Shown piece by piece: positions 51,680 to 62,311 of a DNA stretch of 64,000 bases. The DNA lies in the NCBI RefSeq assembly GCF_002367995.1, contig NZ_AP018207.1, positions 3,099,083-3,163,082 on the forward strand. The letters are read 5' to 3'. The notes under the pieces are model-generated. The model did not search any database, was not told the DNA's origin, and worked only from the letters and a program-made list of their open reading frames with translations. A program made the translations under genes and the position numbers. Numbering within the stretch: the first letter of the stretch is position 1; every line of letters begins with the position of its first letter. This stretch comes from Calothrix brevissima NIES-22 (GTDB lineage: Bacteria; Cyanobacteriota; Cyanobacteriia; Cyanobacteriales; Nostocaceae).

Positions 51680-52876
51680 ATGACTCAGGAAGAACTGATG
51701 TTATCAAATAATTTACTCAATGAGTTTAAAACTTGTACTCAATTACAATACAGTGGCAACTTAAATATTAAAAGTTCCAAAGGCAATCAATGGAATTTTT
51801 ATTATCGACTTGGCAGAATAGTTTGGGCAACAGGAGGAATTCACCCCTTTCGCCGTTGGCGCAGACAAATGGCACAAAATTGTCCGCAATTTGATGCCGA
51901 TAAAATTCAATTAAGTGCTAAAGAATTAGAGCTTGATTACTGGGATTACCGACTCCTAGAAATCTTATATAAAAAGCAAAAAATTCAGCGCGAGCAAATC
52001 AACACAATTGTAGAGAACACAATAGCAGAATTATTTTTCGATCTCGCGCAAGAAGCACATTTTACTTCTGTCACTTGTCATCGCAGCCAACAAGTGATTT
52101 TAGAAATGCCAATGAGCTTTACCAGTGCAGATATTTTTTTAACACAGATGCAAGAATCTTGGAGACTTTGGTCAGAAGCAGGTTTGGCCAATTTATATCC
52201 CGATTTAGCACCAATTCTGCGCAAACCAGAACAACTCCAGCAGTTAGTCAATGCATCTGTCTACAATAATTTTGTGAATTTTATTAATGGCAATTATACC
52301 CTGCGAGATTTAGCCATAAAAATGAAGCAAAATGTCCTACCAGTTGGGCGTTCATTATTACCATATATCCTCAAAGGGATTATTGAATTAGTAGAAGTTC
52401 CCGATTTACCTTTAGCAGTTCTTGATACCGCTCAAAATCATACAGTAGCAAAATCAAAATCTGCCTCTATCCCCTTGATAGCTTGTATAGATGACAGCCC
52501 CCAAGTTTGTAAAATTATGGAGGAAATTGTTACTTCTCATGGCTTGAGATTTATCAAAATTCAAGATGCAGTTCAAGCCTTACCAATTCTCATTCAAAAT
52601 CAGCCAGATTTAATCTTTTTAGATTTGATTATGCCTGTTGCTAGCGGTTATGAAATTTGCACTCAGGTACGCAGAATTTCTAATTTTACTCAGACTCCTG
52701 TGATTATCTTAACAGGTAATGATAGCCTTTTAGATAGAGTTCGTGCTAAGGTAGCTGGTTCTACAGATTTTCTCACTAAACCAGTAGCCAGCGATAAAGT
52801 CATGAGCATGATCCGGAGATATTTACAGACACCAACCTCATCAGTTAAATTGAGTGCTTCTGCAGTGGAGAAGTGA
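51680..52876 (+). CDS. PATAN-REC response regulator (PatA/PixG/TaxP1-like)
   Basis: A 398-residue protein. The N-terminal 250 residues are the cyanobacterial PATAN/DUF4388-type domain (SGNLNIKSSKGNQWNFYYRL, GRIVWATGGIHPFRRWRRQM, and NAS..FVNFINGNYTLRDLA). A C-terminal CheY-like receiver has IACIDDSP and the phospho-acceptor Asp near residue 314 in LIFLDLIMP. In this position, at the head of a CheY-CheW-MCP-CheA operon, it matches PixG/TaxP1-type outputs that control type IV pilus-based phototaxis. PatA itself regulates heterocyst pattern. Confidence 0.88.
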   Translation: MTQEELMLSNNLLNEFKTCTQLQYSGNLNIKSSKGNQWNFYYRLGRIVWATGGIHPFRRWRRQMAQNCPQFDADKIQLSAKELELDYWDYRLLEILYKKQKIQREQINTIVENTIAELFFDLAQEAHFTSVTCHRSQQVILEMPMSFTSADIFLTQMQESWRLWSEAGLANLYPDLAPILRKPEQLQQLVNASVYNNFVNFINGNYTLRDLAIKMKQNVLPVGRSLLPYILKGIIELVEVPDLPLAVLDTAQNHTVAKSKSASIPLIACIDDSPQVCKIMEEIVTSHGLRFIKIQDAVQALPILIQNQPDLIFLDLIMPVASGYEICTQVRRISNFTQTPVIILTGNDSLLDRVRAKVAGSTDFLTKPVASDKVMSMIRRYLQTPTSSVKLSASAVEK

Positions 52877-53200
52877 TATTTTAAACTTCACTACTTAACT
52901 ATGTAATTAAGCATATTGCATAAAATCAAACTCATAGATTCCTCGATTCATTTCATAGTCTCACTCAACTATTGTCTCCCAGGAACTAGGTAGAAAATAC
53001 GGACAATAGAACCACAGAAGCTACATCAAAATCAGAGTTGCGGAAAGTTCTGATATTAGTCTTACCTAATCCAAACTTTCTTAAGAATGTATTAAATTTT
53101 CAAAAAGACACTTTTCTAAGTGCTTTTCCCGATGTTAAAACACAATCGATCCATCAGGATGATAATAGTAAACTTTGTTTAAATTTACTGGGAAACTATT
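52877..53200. other. 324-bp gap inside the phototaxis operon
   Basis: AT-rich; no repeat or terminator-like hairpin noticed. A 61-codon frame (53038-53223) overlaps the CheY start and shows no family resemblance. A secondary promoter here is possible. Confidence 0.5.
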
Positions 53201-53572
53201 ATGACTACTGTTTTAGTTGTTGAAGATGGTTTGACCGATCTAGAAATTCTTACCAGATATTTGCAACAGGCAGGATACTCTGTCATCTGCGCTAAAAGTA
53301 GTGAAGAAGCTCAAGATAAAATCGTTAATTCTAGACCAGATTTGATTTTTCTGGATGTAATTTTACCAGGTAAAAGTGGCTATGAAATTTGTCGAGAATT
53401 AAAGAGCGATCCGACTACTAGTAAAATTCCTGTAATTTTTTGTTCCACAAAGAATAGCGATGTAGATAAAATTTGGGGAAATATGCTAGGTGCGGAAGCT
53501 TATATTTCCAAACCAATTGATAAAGATGAATTGGCAGTAACTTTACAACAAATAGTGAAACATTCAAACTAG
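53201..53572 (+). CDS. CheY-like response regulator (PixH/PilH/TaxY type)
   Basis: A 123-residue single receiver domain. The acidic pocket is VLVVEDG, the phospho-acceptor is Asp52 in LIFLDVILPGKSG, and the switch residues are FCSTKNS and AYISKPIDKDE. There is no output domain. It is the second gene of a pixGHIJL-like operon, where such regulators are thought to receive phosphate from the CheA hybrid and tune motor choice. Confidence 0.92.
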   Translation: MTTVLVVEDGLTDLEILTRYLQQAGYSVICAKSSEEAQDKIVNSRPDLIFLDVILPGKSGYEICRELKSDPTTSKIPVIFCSTKNSDVDKIWGNMLGAEAYISKPIDKDELAVTLQQIVKHSN

Positions 53573-53670
53573 TATCTACAGATAGATAAATATAGTTAAA
53601 CTTTGGAAATTCAATATGCAACTAAAGAGAGTGATTATTGAAATAATTCACCGATAAAGGATAAATTATT

Positions 53671-54144
53671 TTGGAAACTAAGCAGAAATTTTTAAGCTTT
53701 AATTTAGGCAGCAATGACTTAGCAGTAATTAATTTACAGCATATCGCAGAAGTATTACAAATTTCATTAACAGAAATTTGTGGTGTACCGCAGATGCCAA
53801 ATTGTGTCTTAGGTATTTACAATTGGCGTGGCGAAATGCTGTGGTTAGTTGATTTAGAAGAAATGCTAGGTTACCCACCATTATTGCAAGGTACTAATGT
53901 AGCTGCAAAAATGATGACAATTATCCTAGAACATGATGGTAAATATTTAGGGTTATTAGTACGCCATCTCACAGATATTGAGTCCCTAGATACTACAAAA
54001 ATGAAATCTCCAACTGCGGAAATATTTTATTCAGCGATTTCTCCGTTTGTAGAAGGGTATTTTATCAATGCTGAAGAAGCAATGGTGTTTAATTTAAATG
54101 CACTGTCAATTCTCCAATCTCCGATGTGGGGACATAATAATTAA
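53671..54144 (+). CDS. CheW-like adaptor (PixI type)
   Basis: A 157-residue CheW-domain protein starting at a TTG, with AAAGGAT about 9 nt upstream. FLSFNLGSNDLAVINLQHIA, VLGIYNWRGEMLWLVDLEEM and YLGLLVRHLTDIESLD are typical CheW strands. It should link the MCP encoded next to the CheA hybrid. It is the third gene of the operon. Confidence 0.88.
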   Translation: METKQKFLSFNLGSNDLAVINLQHIAEVLQISLTEICGVPQMPNCVLGIYNWRGEMLWLVDLEEMLGYPPLLQGTNVAAKMMTIILEHDGKYLGLLVRHLTDIESLDTTKMKSPTAEIFYSAISPFVEGYFINAEEAMVFNLNALSILQSPMWGHNN

Positions 54145-54224
54145 AGATGCAAACGCTAGTATCATCTTTCTAAGTTATCAACCTCAATTTTTCCTTTAAC
54201 CAAACAATTTATCAGGGGTATAAA

Positions 54225-57200
54225 ATGACCATTTCCTATAATAAGTCTCCAAAAGCTACGCAAGTAATTGGCAATATAGAAAATGAAAATGGCAGTGCTA
54301 ATGTAGCCAATATTGTCACAGATGAATTATCTACATTAAATGCTATAGAAGAAGAATTTAGAAACTGGCGGCAGCAGTTGCAAGGCATTACTGCATCTCT
54401 ACGTCAAGCCCCAGATATGGAAGCACTGCTGAAATTAGCTGTGGTACAAATCAGAGAAAAAGTTTCGAGCGATCGCGTTTTAATTTATCAATTTAAAAAT
54501 GCTGATAGTGGTACTGTTTTAGCAGAGTCTATTGCTCTAGGCTGGACACCCACTATTGAAGAAAATCTGCCAATTATTACCTTTGGTGCCTATACCAGCC
54601 AAGATTATTTAGACCCCTTAGTTATTAACGATATTACGGAAATAAAAGTCACGCCTTATCAACAACAATTACTAGAAAAGTTTCAAGTTAAAGCAAGTTT
54701 AAGTTTACCGATTATCGTCCAAGAACAAATTTGGGGCTTGTTGGTAGTCAATAATTGTGCTGCTCCTAGACAGTGGCAGGAATTAGAAATTACTTTAATA
54801 TCTCAAATTACCACAGAAATAGCCTACAGAATACAGAGCGTTGTTTCCCAAACGCAAAACCAACAAGAACTCATAGCCCAGAAAACAATTACTAAAGTTA
54901 TCGATAGAATTCTTCACCTTTCATCTATTGATAAAGTATTTCAAATTACAACTCAAGAAGTTAGGCAATTTATTCGCTGCGATCGCGTGTCTTTGTATCG
55001 CTTCCTTCCTGATTGGAGTGGAGAATTTATTGCCGAATCGGTGGGTAATCCTTGGGGAAAATTAGTAGACGCTAATGTCAAAACTGTCTGGGAAGATACA
55101 CATTTACAAGACACCAAAGGCGGACGTTATGCCAAAGGTGAAACTTTAGCTATTAATGATGTCACTCGGGCAGGTCATTCTCAATGCCACGTTGATATTT
55201 TAGACCAGTTTGGCATCAAAGCTTATATTGTCGTGCCTGTATTATCCGGGCAAAAATTATGGGGTTTACTAGCAGCTTATCAACATTCAGGAACCCGTGA
55301 GTGGCAACCTTGGGAAATTAACTTTCTCAAAGATATTGGCGCACAATTTGGTGTTGCTATCTCCCATGCAGATAATTTGCAGCAGGCAGCAATCAAAAAT
55401 AAGCAACTAGCGCAAATACTAGAACAAGAAAAAACCGTATCGAAAATAGCTACCCGCATTCGTAATTTCTCAGCTAAAGAAGATACCGACAGCCTGTTTA
55501 GAATCACTACTCAAGAAGTTCGCCAAGCTATACAATGCGATCGTGTCGCTATCTATCAATTTAATGCTGACTGGGGCGGTGAATTTATTGCTGAATCTGT
55601 AATTTCTGGTTTAACTCGGTTTGTTAGCCCAGAAATGAAATTAGCTTGGCACGATACCTATTTGCAAGAAACCAAAGGCGGGAGATACGCTACAGGTGAA
55701 AACTCGATCATTAATGATGTCGAGCAAGTGAGCATTTTAGTCCAGAACGATATTTCCCAGAGTCTGTTTGCTCCTTGTCATCTGGAAATGTATCACCAGT
55801 TAGAAATTAAAGGCTTCATTATCGTTCCCATCTTTGTCAGAGAAAAACTCTGGGGCTTATTAGCAGCCTATGAACATTCAGCAGTTCGGGAATGGCAGCC
55901 TTGGGAAGGAAATTTTTTGCGAGAACTTGGCTGGCAAATTGGCTATGCTATTTCTAAAGCCGATTCTCTAGTACAAGCGCAAGCACAAAATCAGCAACTC
56001 ACGCAAATAGTTGAAAAGGAAAAAACCGTAACCAAAATAGCCAACCGCATTTACCAATCCTTAGATGCAGAAAATATCTTGAGAATCACAACTCAAGAAG
56101 TCCGTCAAGCTCTACAATGCGATCGCGTGGTTGTCTATGAATTCAATTCTCACTGGGGTGGTGAGTTTATTGCTGAATCTGTAGTTTTTGGTTTGACTAA
56201 GTTTGTCACCCCAGAGACGAAATTAACTTGGTACGATACCTGTTTGCAAGAAACCCAGGGTGGTAGATATCAGAAAGGCGAACATTCAGTAGCTAATGAT
56301 GTAACCAAAGCTGGGTTTAGTGCTTGTCACGTGGAGATGTATGAAGAGCTAGAAATTAAAGCCTTCATCATCGTTCCCATCTTCTTTAGAGACAAACTCT
56401 GGGGTTTATTAGCAGCTTATCAACAGTCAGCACCTCGGGAATGGCACAGCTGGGAAATTAACTTTTTAACCCAAGTTGGCTTGCAATTAAGTATAACTAA
56501 ATCACAAATAGAATACTTCGACCAAGTAAAAGTTAAATCAGAAACACTAACCCGGATAGCCGAGCAAGAAAAAGCTTTATCAAGGCTAGTAGATCGTATT
56601 CGTCAATCTTTAGATATGACGGAAATCTTTGAAACCTCAACTCAAGATTTGCGACAATTACTCAAATGCGAGCGCACGGTAATCTATCGCTTCAAACCCG
56701 ATTGGAGTGGCGAATTTATCGCTGAGTCTGTAGATCGTGGTTGGGTGAATTTAGTCGGCCCCAATAAGATAACTGTCTGGAAAGATACCAGAGTTCAAGA
56801 ATGTGCTTACATTGGTAAATATCAAAAAGGTGACATTTTTCAAACTAGTGATATTTACACTGCCGGACATTCTCCCTGCCATATTGAAACCCTAGAGAAA
56901 TATAATGTCCGCGCTTACGCCACAGTACCAATATTCTTTGGCGACAAACTTTGGGGATTGCTGGCAGTTTATCAAAACTCCGGGCCTCGTGTATGGGAAG
57001 ACTCGGAAATTAGCTTGTTAAAGCGTATTAGCGATCAGTTAGGGTTAGCACTTAAACAAACTGATTATTTGCAACAAGCCCAAACCCAGTCAACACAATT
57101 AGCCGAAGTCGCCGCTAGAGAAAAAGCCGCTAAAGAATTATTACAACAGCGTTCTATTCAACTGCTAACAGCCCTCAGACCCGCCCTGAATGGTAACTTG

Positions 57201-58127
57201 ACAGTAAGGGCACCAATTACAGAAGATGAACTCGGTACAATTGCGGATGCTTACAATAATACTCTGCAAGCACTGCGACAAATCGTCATCCAAGTACAAA
57301 CAGCAGCTCAACAAGTTGCTCATACTTCCGATACTAGCGAAGCTTCATTAGTTGGACTCACCAACTTAGCCAGTAAACAAACCCAAGAAATGGCTATGGC
57401 TTTAAATGATATTCAACAAATGGTTGACTCAACTAAAGCGGTGGTATCTAACGCTGAATTGGTGCAACTAGCAGTTAAACAAGCCAACCAAACCGTTGAG
57501 TCTGGGGATAGCGCCATGAACTTAACAGTACATGCTATCCAAGGAATCCGGGAAACTGTAGCCCAAACCAGTAAGAAGATTAAGCGCCTGAGTGAATCTT
57601 CGCAAAAAATCTCTAAAGTGGTAAACCTAATTAGTAACTTTGCCACTCAAACAAACGTCCTAGCGCTGAACGCAGCGATTGAAGCCACTCGTGCTGGTGA
57701 ATATGGTAAAGGTTTTGCTGTGGTAGCAGATGAAGTGAGATCTTTATCTCGCCAATCAGCCGCCGCAACTATCGAAATTGAAAAATTAGTCCAAGAAATT
57801 CAAGCAGATACTGGAGAAGTAGCAGTAGCTATGGACATCGGTATCCAACAGGTAGTAGAAGGTACAAACCTAGTAAATGATGCACGACAAAATTTGAATG
57901 CAATTGTCAGCGCCACCGCAGAAATTAGTCAGTTAATTGAGCGCATTACCGCAGCTACCCAAAAACAAATGGATCAGTCTGTGAAGGTAACTACAAGCAT
58001 GAAAGATGTGGCGCAAATTTCTCACCAAACTGTCGATGAATCTAATGAAATTGCTGTTGTCTTCCAAAAGCTATCAGCAATGGCAAAAGAACTATTAGCA
58101 ACGGCGAGTAAGTTCAAAGTGAATTAA
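54225..58127 (+). CDS. Multi-GAF cyanobacteriochrome methyl-accepting protein (PixJ/PtxD-like)
   Basis: A 1300-residue soluble photoreceptor-type MCP. Five GAF domains are visible (about 45-205, 225-385, 400-585, 600-760, 780-940). GAF2 to GAF5 each have the Cys-His pair that binds phycobilin in cyanobacteriochromes: [13 protein letters not shown] (Cys near 321), [13 protein letters not shown] (near 518), [12 protein letters not shown] (near 700) and [13 protein letters not shown] (near 885). GAF1 lacks it. A HAMP-like region (955-1010) and a signalling domain with [20 protein letters not shown] follow. No DxCF motif was seen, which fits red/green rather than blue-absorbing types. No membrane segment is seen. 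It should direct phototaxis via the neighbouring CheA. Confidence 0.9.
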   Translation: MTISYNKSPKATQVIGNIENENGSANVANIVTDELSTLNAIEEEFRNWRQQLQGITASLRQAPDMEALLKLAVVQIREKVSSDRVLIYQFKNADSGTVLAESIALGWTPTIEENLPIITFGAYTSQDYLDPLVINDITEIKVTPYQQQLLEKFQVKASLSLPIIVQEQIWGLLVVNNCAAPRQWQELEITLISQITTEIAYRIQSVVSQTQNQQELIAQKTITKVIDRILHLSSIDKVFQITTQEVRQFIRCDRVSLYRFLPDWSGEFIAESVGNPWGKLVDANVKTVWEDTHLQDTKGGRYAKGETLAINDVTRAGHSQCHVDILDQFGIKAYIVVPVLSGQKLWGLLAAYQHSGTREWQPWEINFLKDIGAQFGVAISHADNLQQAAIKNKQLAQILEQEKTVSKIATRIRNFSAKEDTDSLFRITTQEVRQAIQCDRVAIYQFNADWGGEFIAESVISGLTRFVSPEMKLAWHDTYLQETKGGRYATGENSIINDVEQVSILVQNDISQSLFAPCHLEMYHQLEIKGFIIVPIFVREKLWGLLAAYEHSAVREWQPWEGNFLRELGWQIGYAISKADSLVQAQAQNQQLTQIVEKEKTVTKIANRIYQSLDAENILRITTQEVRQALQCDRVVVYEFNSHWGGEFIAESVVFGLTKFVTPETKLTWYDTCLQETQGGRYQKGEHSVANDVTKAGFSACHVEMYEELEIKAFIIVPIFFRDKLWGLLAAYQQSAPREWHSWEINFLTQVGLQLSITKSQIEYFDQVKVKSETLTRIAEQEKALSRLVDRIRQSLDMTEIFETSTQDLRQLLKCERTVIYRFKPDWSGEFIAESVDRGWVNLVGPNKITVWKDTRVQECAYIGKYQKGDIFQTSDIYTAGHSPCHIETLEKYNVRAYATVPIFFGDKLWGLLAVYQNSGPRVWEDSEISLLKRISDQLGLALKQTDYLQQAQTQSTQLAEVAAREKAAKELLQQRSIQLLTALRPALNGNLTVRAPITEDELGTIADAYNNTLQALRQIVIQVQTAAQQVAHTSDTSEASLVGLTNLASKQTQEMAMALNDIQQMVDSTKAVVSNAELVQLAVKQANQTVESGDSAMNLTVHAIQGIRETVAQTSKKIKRLSESSQKISKVVNLISNFATQTNVLALNAAIEATRAGEYGKGFAVVADEVRSLSRQSAAATIEIEKLVQEIQADTGEVAVAMDIGIQQVVEGTNLVNDARQNLNAIVSATAEISQLIERITAATQKQMDQSVKVTTSMKDVAQISHQTVDESNEIAVVFQKLSAMAKELLATASKFKVN

Positions 58128-58151
58128 GAACCACAAACTAGTACAACAAGG

Positions 58152-58187
58152 CAAAAGTAAAAAGTAAAAAGTAAAAAGTAAAAAGAA
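58152..58187. repeat. STRR array AAAAAGT type
   Basis: Five AAAAAGT heptamers downstream of the MCP stop. Confidence 0.9.
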
Positions 58188-58433
58188 AGAATTCTTATAT
58201 TACCAGCTTTTTACCTATTTTAAACAGTCTGTTGATTTCCAGTATCATGTACTAGTAATAGTTGCTAATCAAGGGATGAGGGAATGAGGAGGATAATACT
58301 CAGTATTACTTCTCATAATTCCTGATTCCCTATTCCCTTTAAAACATGAATAATGATTAATTCAAGCTGTACGGGCAAGTTAACAAATATCCTCACTGAT
58401 AAATAACAATCTCAATAAACCCGCCCCTACTTA

Positions 58434-58493
58434 CAAATGACCAATGACCAATGACCAATGACAAATGACTAATGACTAATGACTAATAACTAA
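58434..58493. repeat. STRR array AATGACC/AATGACT type abutting the CheA start
   Basis: About eight heptamers (ATGACCAATGACCAATGACC and variants) that end 5 nt before the start codon at 58499; no Shine-Dalgarno remains. Confidence 0.9.
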
Positions 58494-58498
58494 AAAAT

Positions 58499-61400
58499 AT
58501 GACTTTAGATAATGATATTCGCGAACAGGGTTACATCTATTTCTTAGCTGAAGCTCCAGAATTACTGCAAACTATCGAAGAAGAATTGTTTAGTTTGTCA
58601 GAGGATTTTAGTACGGCTAAAGTGCATAATTTAATGCGCTCGACCCATACAATTAAAGGTGGAGCCGCTAATGTTGGGCTAGAGACAATTAGCTCTATTG
58701 CCCATTCTTTAGAAGATGTATTTAATGCTTTACATAACCCTAGTGTTGTTGTTGACGATCGCCTACAGTCACTGATACTACAAGCTTATGAATGCTTGCG
58801 GTTAGCACTCACCGCAGAACTAACAGGTAGTACGGTGAATGGTGAAGAGATCCTGCAAAGAGCGGCTGCGGTTTTTGCTCAGGTACAAGAAAAACTGGGC
58901 GATGCTTTTGGTGGTGAAGCTTATATCCCAACTTCGGAAGAATTGGGTTTTGATATTGTCCAATCTATTTTTGAAGTTGGAGTACAGCAAAGAATAGAAA
59001 GTATTGCTGATGGGCTGAAGAATATAATAGCGCCAACTCAATTGGCTGAATTATTAACTTCCGAAGCAGAAATATTTATTGGTTTAAGTGAGTCGTTAAA
59101 TTTACCTGGGTTTGGGGCGATCGCTCACGCAATTCTCGCTGCTATTCAAGCTCAACCTAATCAAGTGCATGAAATTGCGGAAGCTTCCCTGCATAATTTA
59201 CAACAAGCTCAAGCCTCTGTATTCGCAGGCGATCGCACTTCTGGCGGCGAACCTTCACCAGAATTGCTGCGTTTCACACAAATAGTGACAGATGAATTAC
59301 CCCCAGAACCAAAAGATTCAGAGATTCCTCTGGTTTTAGACAATGAACTTCAAGCATTATATAAATTTTTAACTACATCTAGTGATAGTCAACCACAGGT
59401 ACTTAATCCGGCTAAAGCGGAGTTTTATCTCAAGATAGTTCGGTTTATTCTTGGCTGGTTTAATCACCATCGCCAAATTAACAAAGAAAACCTCAATTTG
59501 GCGCTCATGGTAACAGCTAACGGTGAAGATACTGTTAGTTATATTGAAAGTTGGTTTAAGGAATTTTTAGACTTTATCCAAGTAGCAGCAGATAGCCCAA
59601 GCCTGCGTTTATATCGCCAAGGCGTTATCTTGACAATCATTGTAGCTGTTGTCAAATTTTATTATACAAATGAGCCGACTAATAGAGATGTCTTTGTTAT
59701 TCAAGTACTGCAACAACAAATTAAAGAACTAGCTCAAGAATATAAAAACTGTGCGCCACTTACAGAAGCAGAAAAAAATTGGTCAGAGCATTCTCAATTA
59801 CAACAATTATTAGTTTTCCAAGAACATGTTTTAGATGATGCTAATTATCTATTAGAGTCAATTTGGGGAGGAGAAACTAACGACGATCATATCCATCAGA
59901 TTGCAGAACCTCAAGCGATCGCAGAAAATACAGAATCATTAACTATTAGCGAGCCGGCGCTCACAGATATTGCTAGTACACCTAATATGGCAATTGCTGA
60001 ATCAGCTATTCAAAACAACGAGCAAATTACAGAACAATTATCATCTTCCTCGGGAAAAAATGCTCGGACTACTTCATTTGTGCGTGTAGAGACAGAAGGA
60101 TTACACCGTCTGAACTACCTAGCAGGTGAACTACTGATTAAGCAAAAACAGCGCATTTTATATGATGAACAACTTAAAGGCATCATTGAGCAATTAAACG
60201 ACAGACTCAATAAACAACAAACGATTTTAAATCAGTTAAATGATTTACCCCTGCAAACCCAGAGTCATGCTTTACAGCAGAACCAAAATTTTGCATCTGT
60301 AAAATTTGACGCTTTAGAAATGGATGCATATACAGAATTTCAAACAAAGTTGCATGAAGCTGTCGCTGAAAGTTTGCAAATCCAAGAAATCATTGAATCC
60401 CTAGATTTATCCTTAACACAAGCGATTCAGCTAAGTGATAAAAAACAGCGATTAACCCTGAATATTATTGATAATTTAGTCGAAGCTAGGATGACTCCTT
60501 TAGGAAACATCCTCAATCGTTTTCCGCCGATGCTGAAAAAAATGGCGAGCGTTCATGCCAAACTTGTAGAATTGCAACTTTTTGGTACAGAAGTACTAGT
60601 AGATAAAGCGATCGCCGAAAAAGTTTATGAACCTCTGCTACATTTAGTCCGCAATGCTTTCGATCATGGGATTGAAACGCCGCAAGTTCGTCAATCCCTA
60701 GGGAAGCCAGAACAAGCTGTAATTGAAATTCGGGCTTATAACCAAGGTAGCCAAACTATTATTGAAGTCCGCGATGATGGACAAGGTTTGAATTTAGAAA
60801 AAATTCGCAAAAAAGCCATTGAACAAAATCTGATCTCAGCAGAAGAATCAGTTAAAAGTAATAATTATCAAGCCACAGAAGCGAAACTTTTAGAGTTAAT
60901 GTTTTCCCCAGGATTTACCACTACTGATAAAGTCAGTGAAATTTCTGGACGCGGTATGGGCTTAGATATTGTCCGTTCGCAAATTCAAGCGCTCAATGGT
61001 TCTTTATCTGTAAAATCATTGCCTAATCAAGGTACAACATTTATACTCAAGATTCCTTTTTCTATGACTACTGACAAATTAATGTTAGTCCAAGCAGGTG
61101 GTTTTGTTTACGCCTTGTTATTGGATAATTTGGAAAAAATATTAGTGCCCTCAGAACAGCAAATTAAACAATTTAAGGGCAAGAAAGTATTATACTATCA
61201 AATTAATGAAGATGAACGGATAGTCAGCCTTCGCCATATTTCTGAGTTAATAGATTATAACGGTTCATCTTTCAATTGCATTAGTTATAATAATCAACTC
61301 ACTGCCCATGAAACAGGAATTATGAAAAATCCTGTGTTATTACTACGACGCAATCAAGAAATTTTTGGTTTAGAAGTAGATCAAATTATTGGCGAACAAG

Positions 61401-62101
61401 AATTAGTAATTAGACCTTTAGGAAGTGCGATCGCTCCCCCAAGATATATTTATGGTTGTAGTAATTTAGCTAGTGGTAATCTCATCTTAGTTATCGATCC
61501 CATGCTGTTGCTATATTATGAGGAGATGCAAGCCACACTGGAAACGGCTGTAATATCAGCAGATTATGCCACAAATCAACCAGCTTTAAATGCTTCAGGC
61601 GTAATATCTAATTCTACACCTCTACTGGCTCCCGCTAATCCTACAAATAAAACTTCCAGCCAGCAAAGTCACTCTTCATCCGCAAATCACAATTCATCTA
61701 AAGTGCTGTTGGTTGTAGATGATGCTCTGAGTTTGCGTCAAACTCTCTCGTTAACATTACAGAAGCATGGCTATCAAGTATTACAAGCACAAAATGGTGT
61801 AGAAGCCCTAGAAAAATTGCAGGCTTATCCAGAAATTAAAGTAGTAGTTTCTGACTTAGAAATGCCCAGGATGAACGGTTTTGAACTGTTATCTCATGTA
61901 CGTAAAAGCTCAAATTTGGCAGATAAGCCTGTAGTAATTCTGACTTCTCGGAGTGCTGAAAAACATCGCCAACTGGCTGAATCTTTAGGTGCAACAGCTT
62001 ATTTAACTAAGCCATATTTAGAAGATAAATTAGTCACGACAATTGGGGATTTGGTTCAAGAACAAAGTCAGGAATCTACTAATTTGGTAATGATTCATTA
62101 A
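58499..62101 (+). CDS. CheA-type hybrid histidine kinase with receiver (PixL/TaxAY-like)
   Basis: A 1200-residue kinase. An N-terminal HPt domain has the phospho-acceptor His near residue 50 (RSTHTIKGGAANVGLE). A long linker (120-530) includes a second degenerate HPt-like helical region. The dimerisation and ATPase domains follow (LVRNAFDHGIETPQVRQSLG near 716; EVRDDGQGLNLEKIRKKA; SGRGMGLDIVRSQI), then a CheW-like domain (about 850-1010) and a C-terminal receiver with VVSDLEMPRMNG (Asp near 1119). It closes the phototaxis operon and should phosphorylate the CheY-like and PATAN-REC proteins. Confidence 0.93.
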   Translation: MTLDNDIREQGYIYFLAEAPELLQTIEEELFSLSEDFSTAKVHNLMRSTHTIKGGAANVGLETISSIAHSLEDVFNALHNPSVVVDDRLQSLILQAYECLRLALTAELTGSTVNGEEILQRAAAVFAQVQEKLGDAFGGEAYIPTSEELGFDIVQSIFEVGVQQRIESIADGLKNIIAPTQLAELLTSEAEIFIGLSESLNLPGFGAIAHAILAAIQAQPNQVHEIAEASLHNLQQAQASVFAGDRTSGGEPSPELLRFTQIVTDELPPEPKDSEIPLVLDNELQALYKFLTTSSDSQPQVLNPAKAEFYLKIVRFILGWFNHHRQINKENLNLALMVTANGEDTVSYIESWFKEFLDFIQVAADSPSLRLYRQGVILTIIVAVVKFYYTNEPTNRDVFVIQVLQQQIKELAQEYKNCAPLTEAEKNWSEHSQLQQLLVFQEHVLDDANYLLESIWGGETNDDHIHQIAEPQAIAENTESLTISEPALTDIASTPNMAIAESAIQNNEQITEQLSSSSGKNARTTSFVRVETEGLHRLNYLAGELLIKQKQRILYDEQLKGIIEQLNDRLNKQQTILNQLNDLPLQTQSHALQQNQNFASVKFDALEMDAYTEFQTKLHEAVAESLQIQEIIESLDLSLTQAIQLSDKKQRLTLNIIDNLVEARMTPLGNILNRFPPMLKKMASVHAKLVELQLFGTEVLVDKAIAEKVYEPLLHLVRNAFDHGIETPQVRQSLGKPEQAVIEIRAYNQGSQTIIEVRDDGQGLNLEKIRKKAIEQNLISAEESVKSNNYQATEAKLLELMFSPGFTTTDKVSEISGRGMGLDIVRSQIQALNGSLSVKSLPNQGTTFILKIPFSMTTDKLMLVQAGGFVYALLLDNLEKILVPSEQQIKQFKGKKVLYYQINEDERIVSLRHISELIDYNGSSFNCISYNNQLTAHETGIMKNPVLLLRRNQEIFGLEVDQIIGEQELVIRPLGSAIAPPRYIYGCSNLASGNLILVIDPMLLLYYEEMQATLETAVISADYATNQPALNASGVISNSTPLLAPANPTNKTSSQQSHSSSANHNSSKVLLVVDDALSLRQTLSLTLQKHGYQVLQAQNGVEALEKLQAYPEIKVVVSDLEMPRMNGFELLSHVRKSSNLADKPVVILTSRSAEKHRQLAESLGATAYLTKPYLEDKLVTTIGDLVQEQSQESTNLVMIH

Positions 62102-62189
62102 TTTATAAATCATTAGACTTCTTGCATAAATATTTTGGCGTTGTTGATTAATCCTTTGAAAGGCTCACGCATTCGGCGAAGCCATTCTC

Positions 62190-62231
62190 GCAGAGTAGGC
62201 GCAAAGGCGCAAAGGCACAAAGAAGAACGCG
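62190..62231. repeat. GGCGCAAAGGCGCAAAGGCA repeat
   Basis: Tandem GGCGCAAA units flanked by AGAAGAACGCG. Related sequence occurs at about 21778-21808 (inverted, TTTGCG..GGCGTCTTTGCGTG) and 32819-32839 (CACGTAAAGGCGCAAAGAGG), where it supplies the TPR-CHAT ribosome site. Confidence 0.7.
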
Positions 62232-62311
62232 AAAATTAGGACTTTTGCAAGATGTCTATTGATGAATTGTAGGGTGGGTAATAAATATCCGCCCTATTTT
62301 ATGAAAATAAA

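Larger units (their letters stand above)
58128..58498. other. 371-bp gap before the CheA gene
   Basis: Holds two heptamer arrays (58152-58187 and 58434-58493). The sequence between them has no frame or motif I recognise. Confidence 0.6.

Noticed and set aside
53038-53223. 61-codon + strand frame before the CheY gene
   Set aside because: It overlaps the well-supported CheY start and has no family resemblance.
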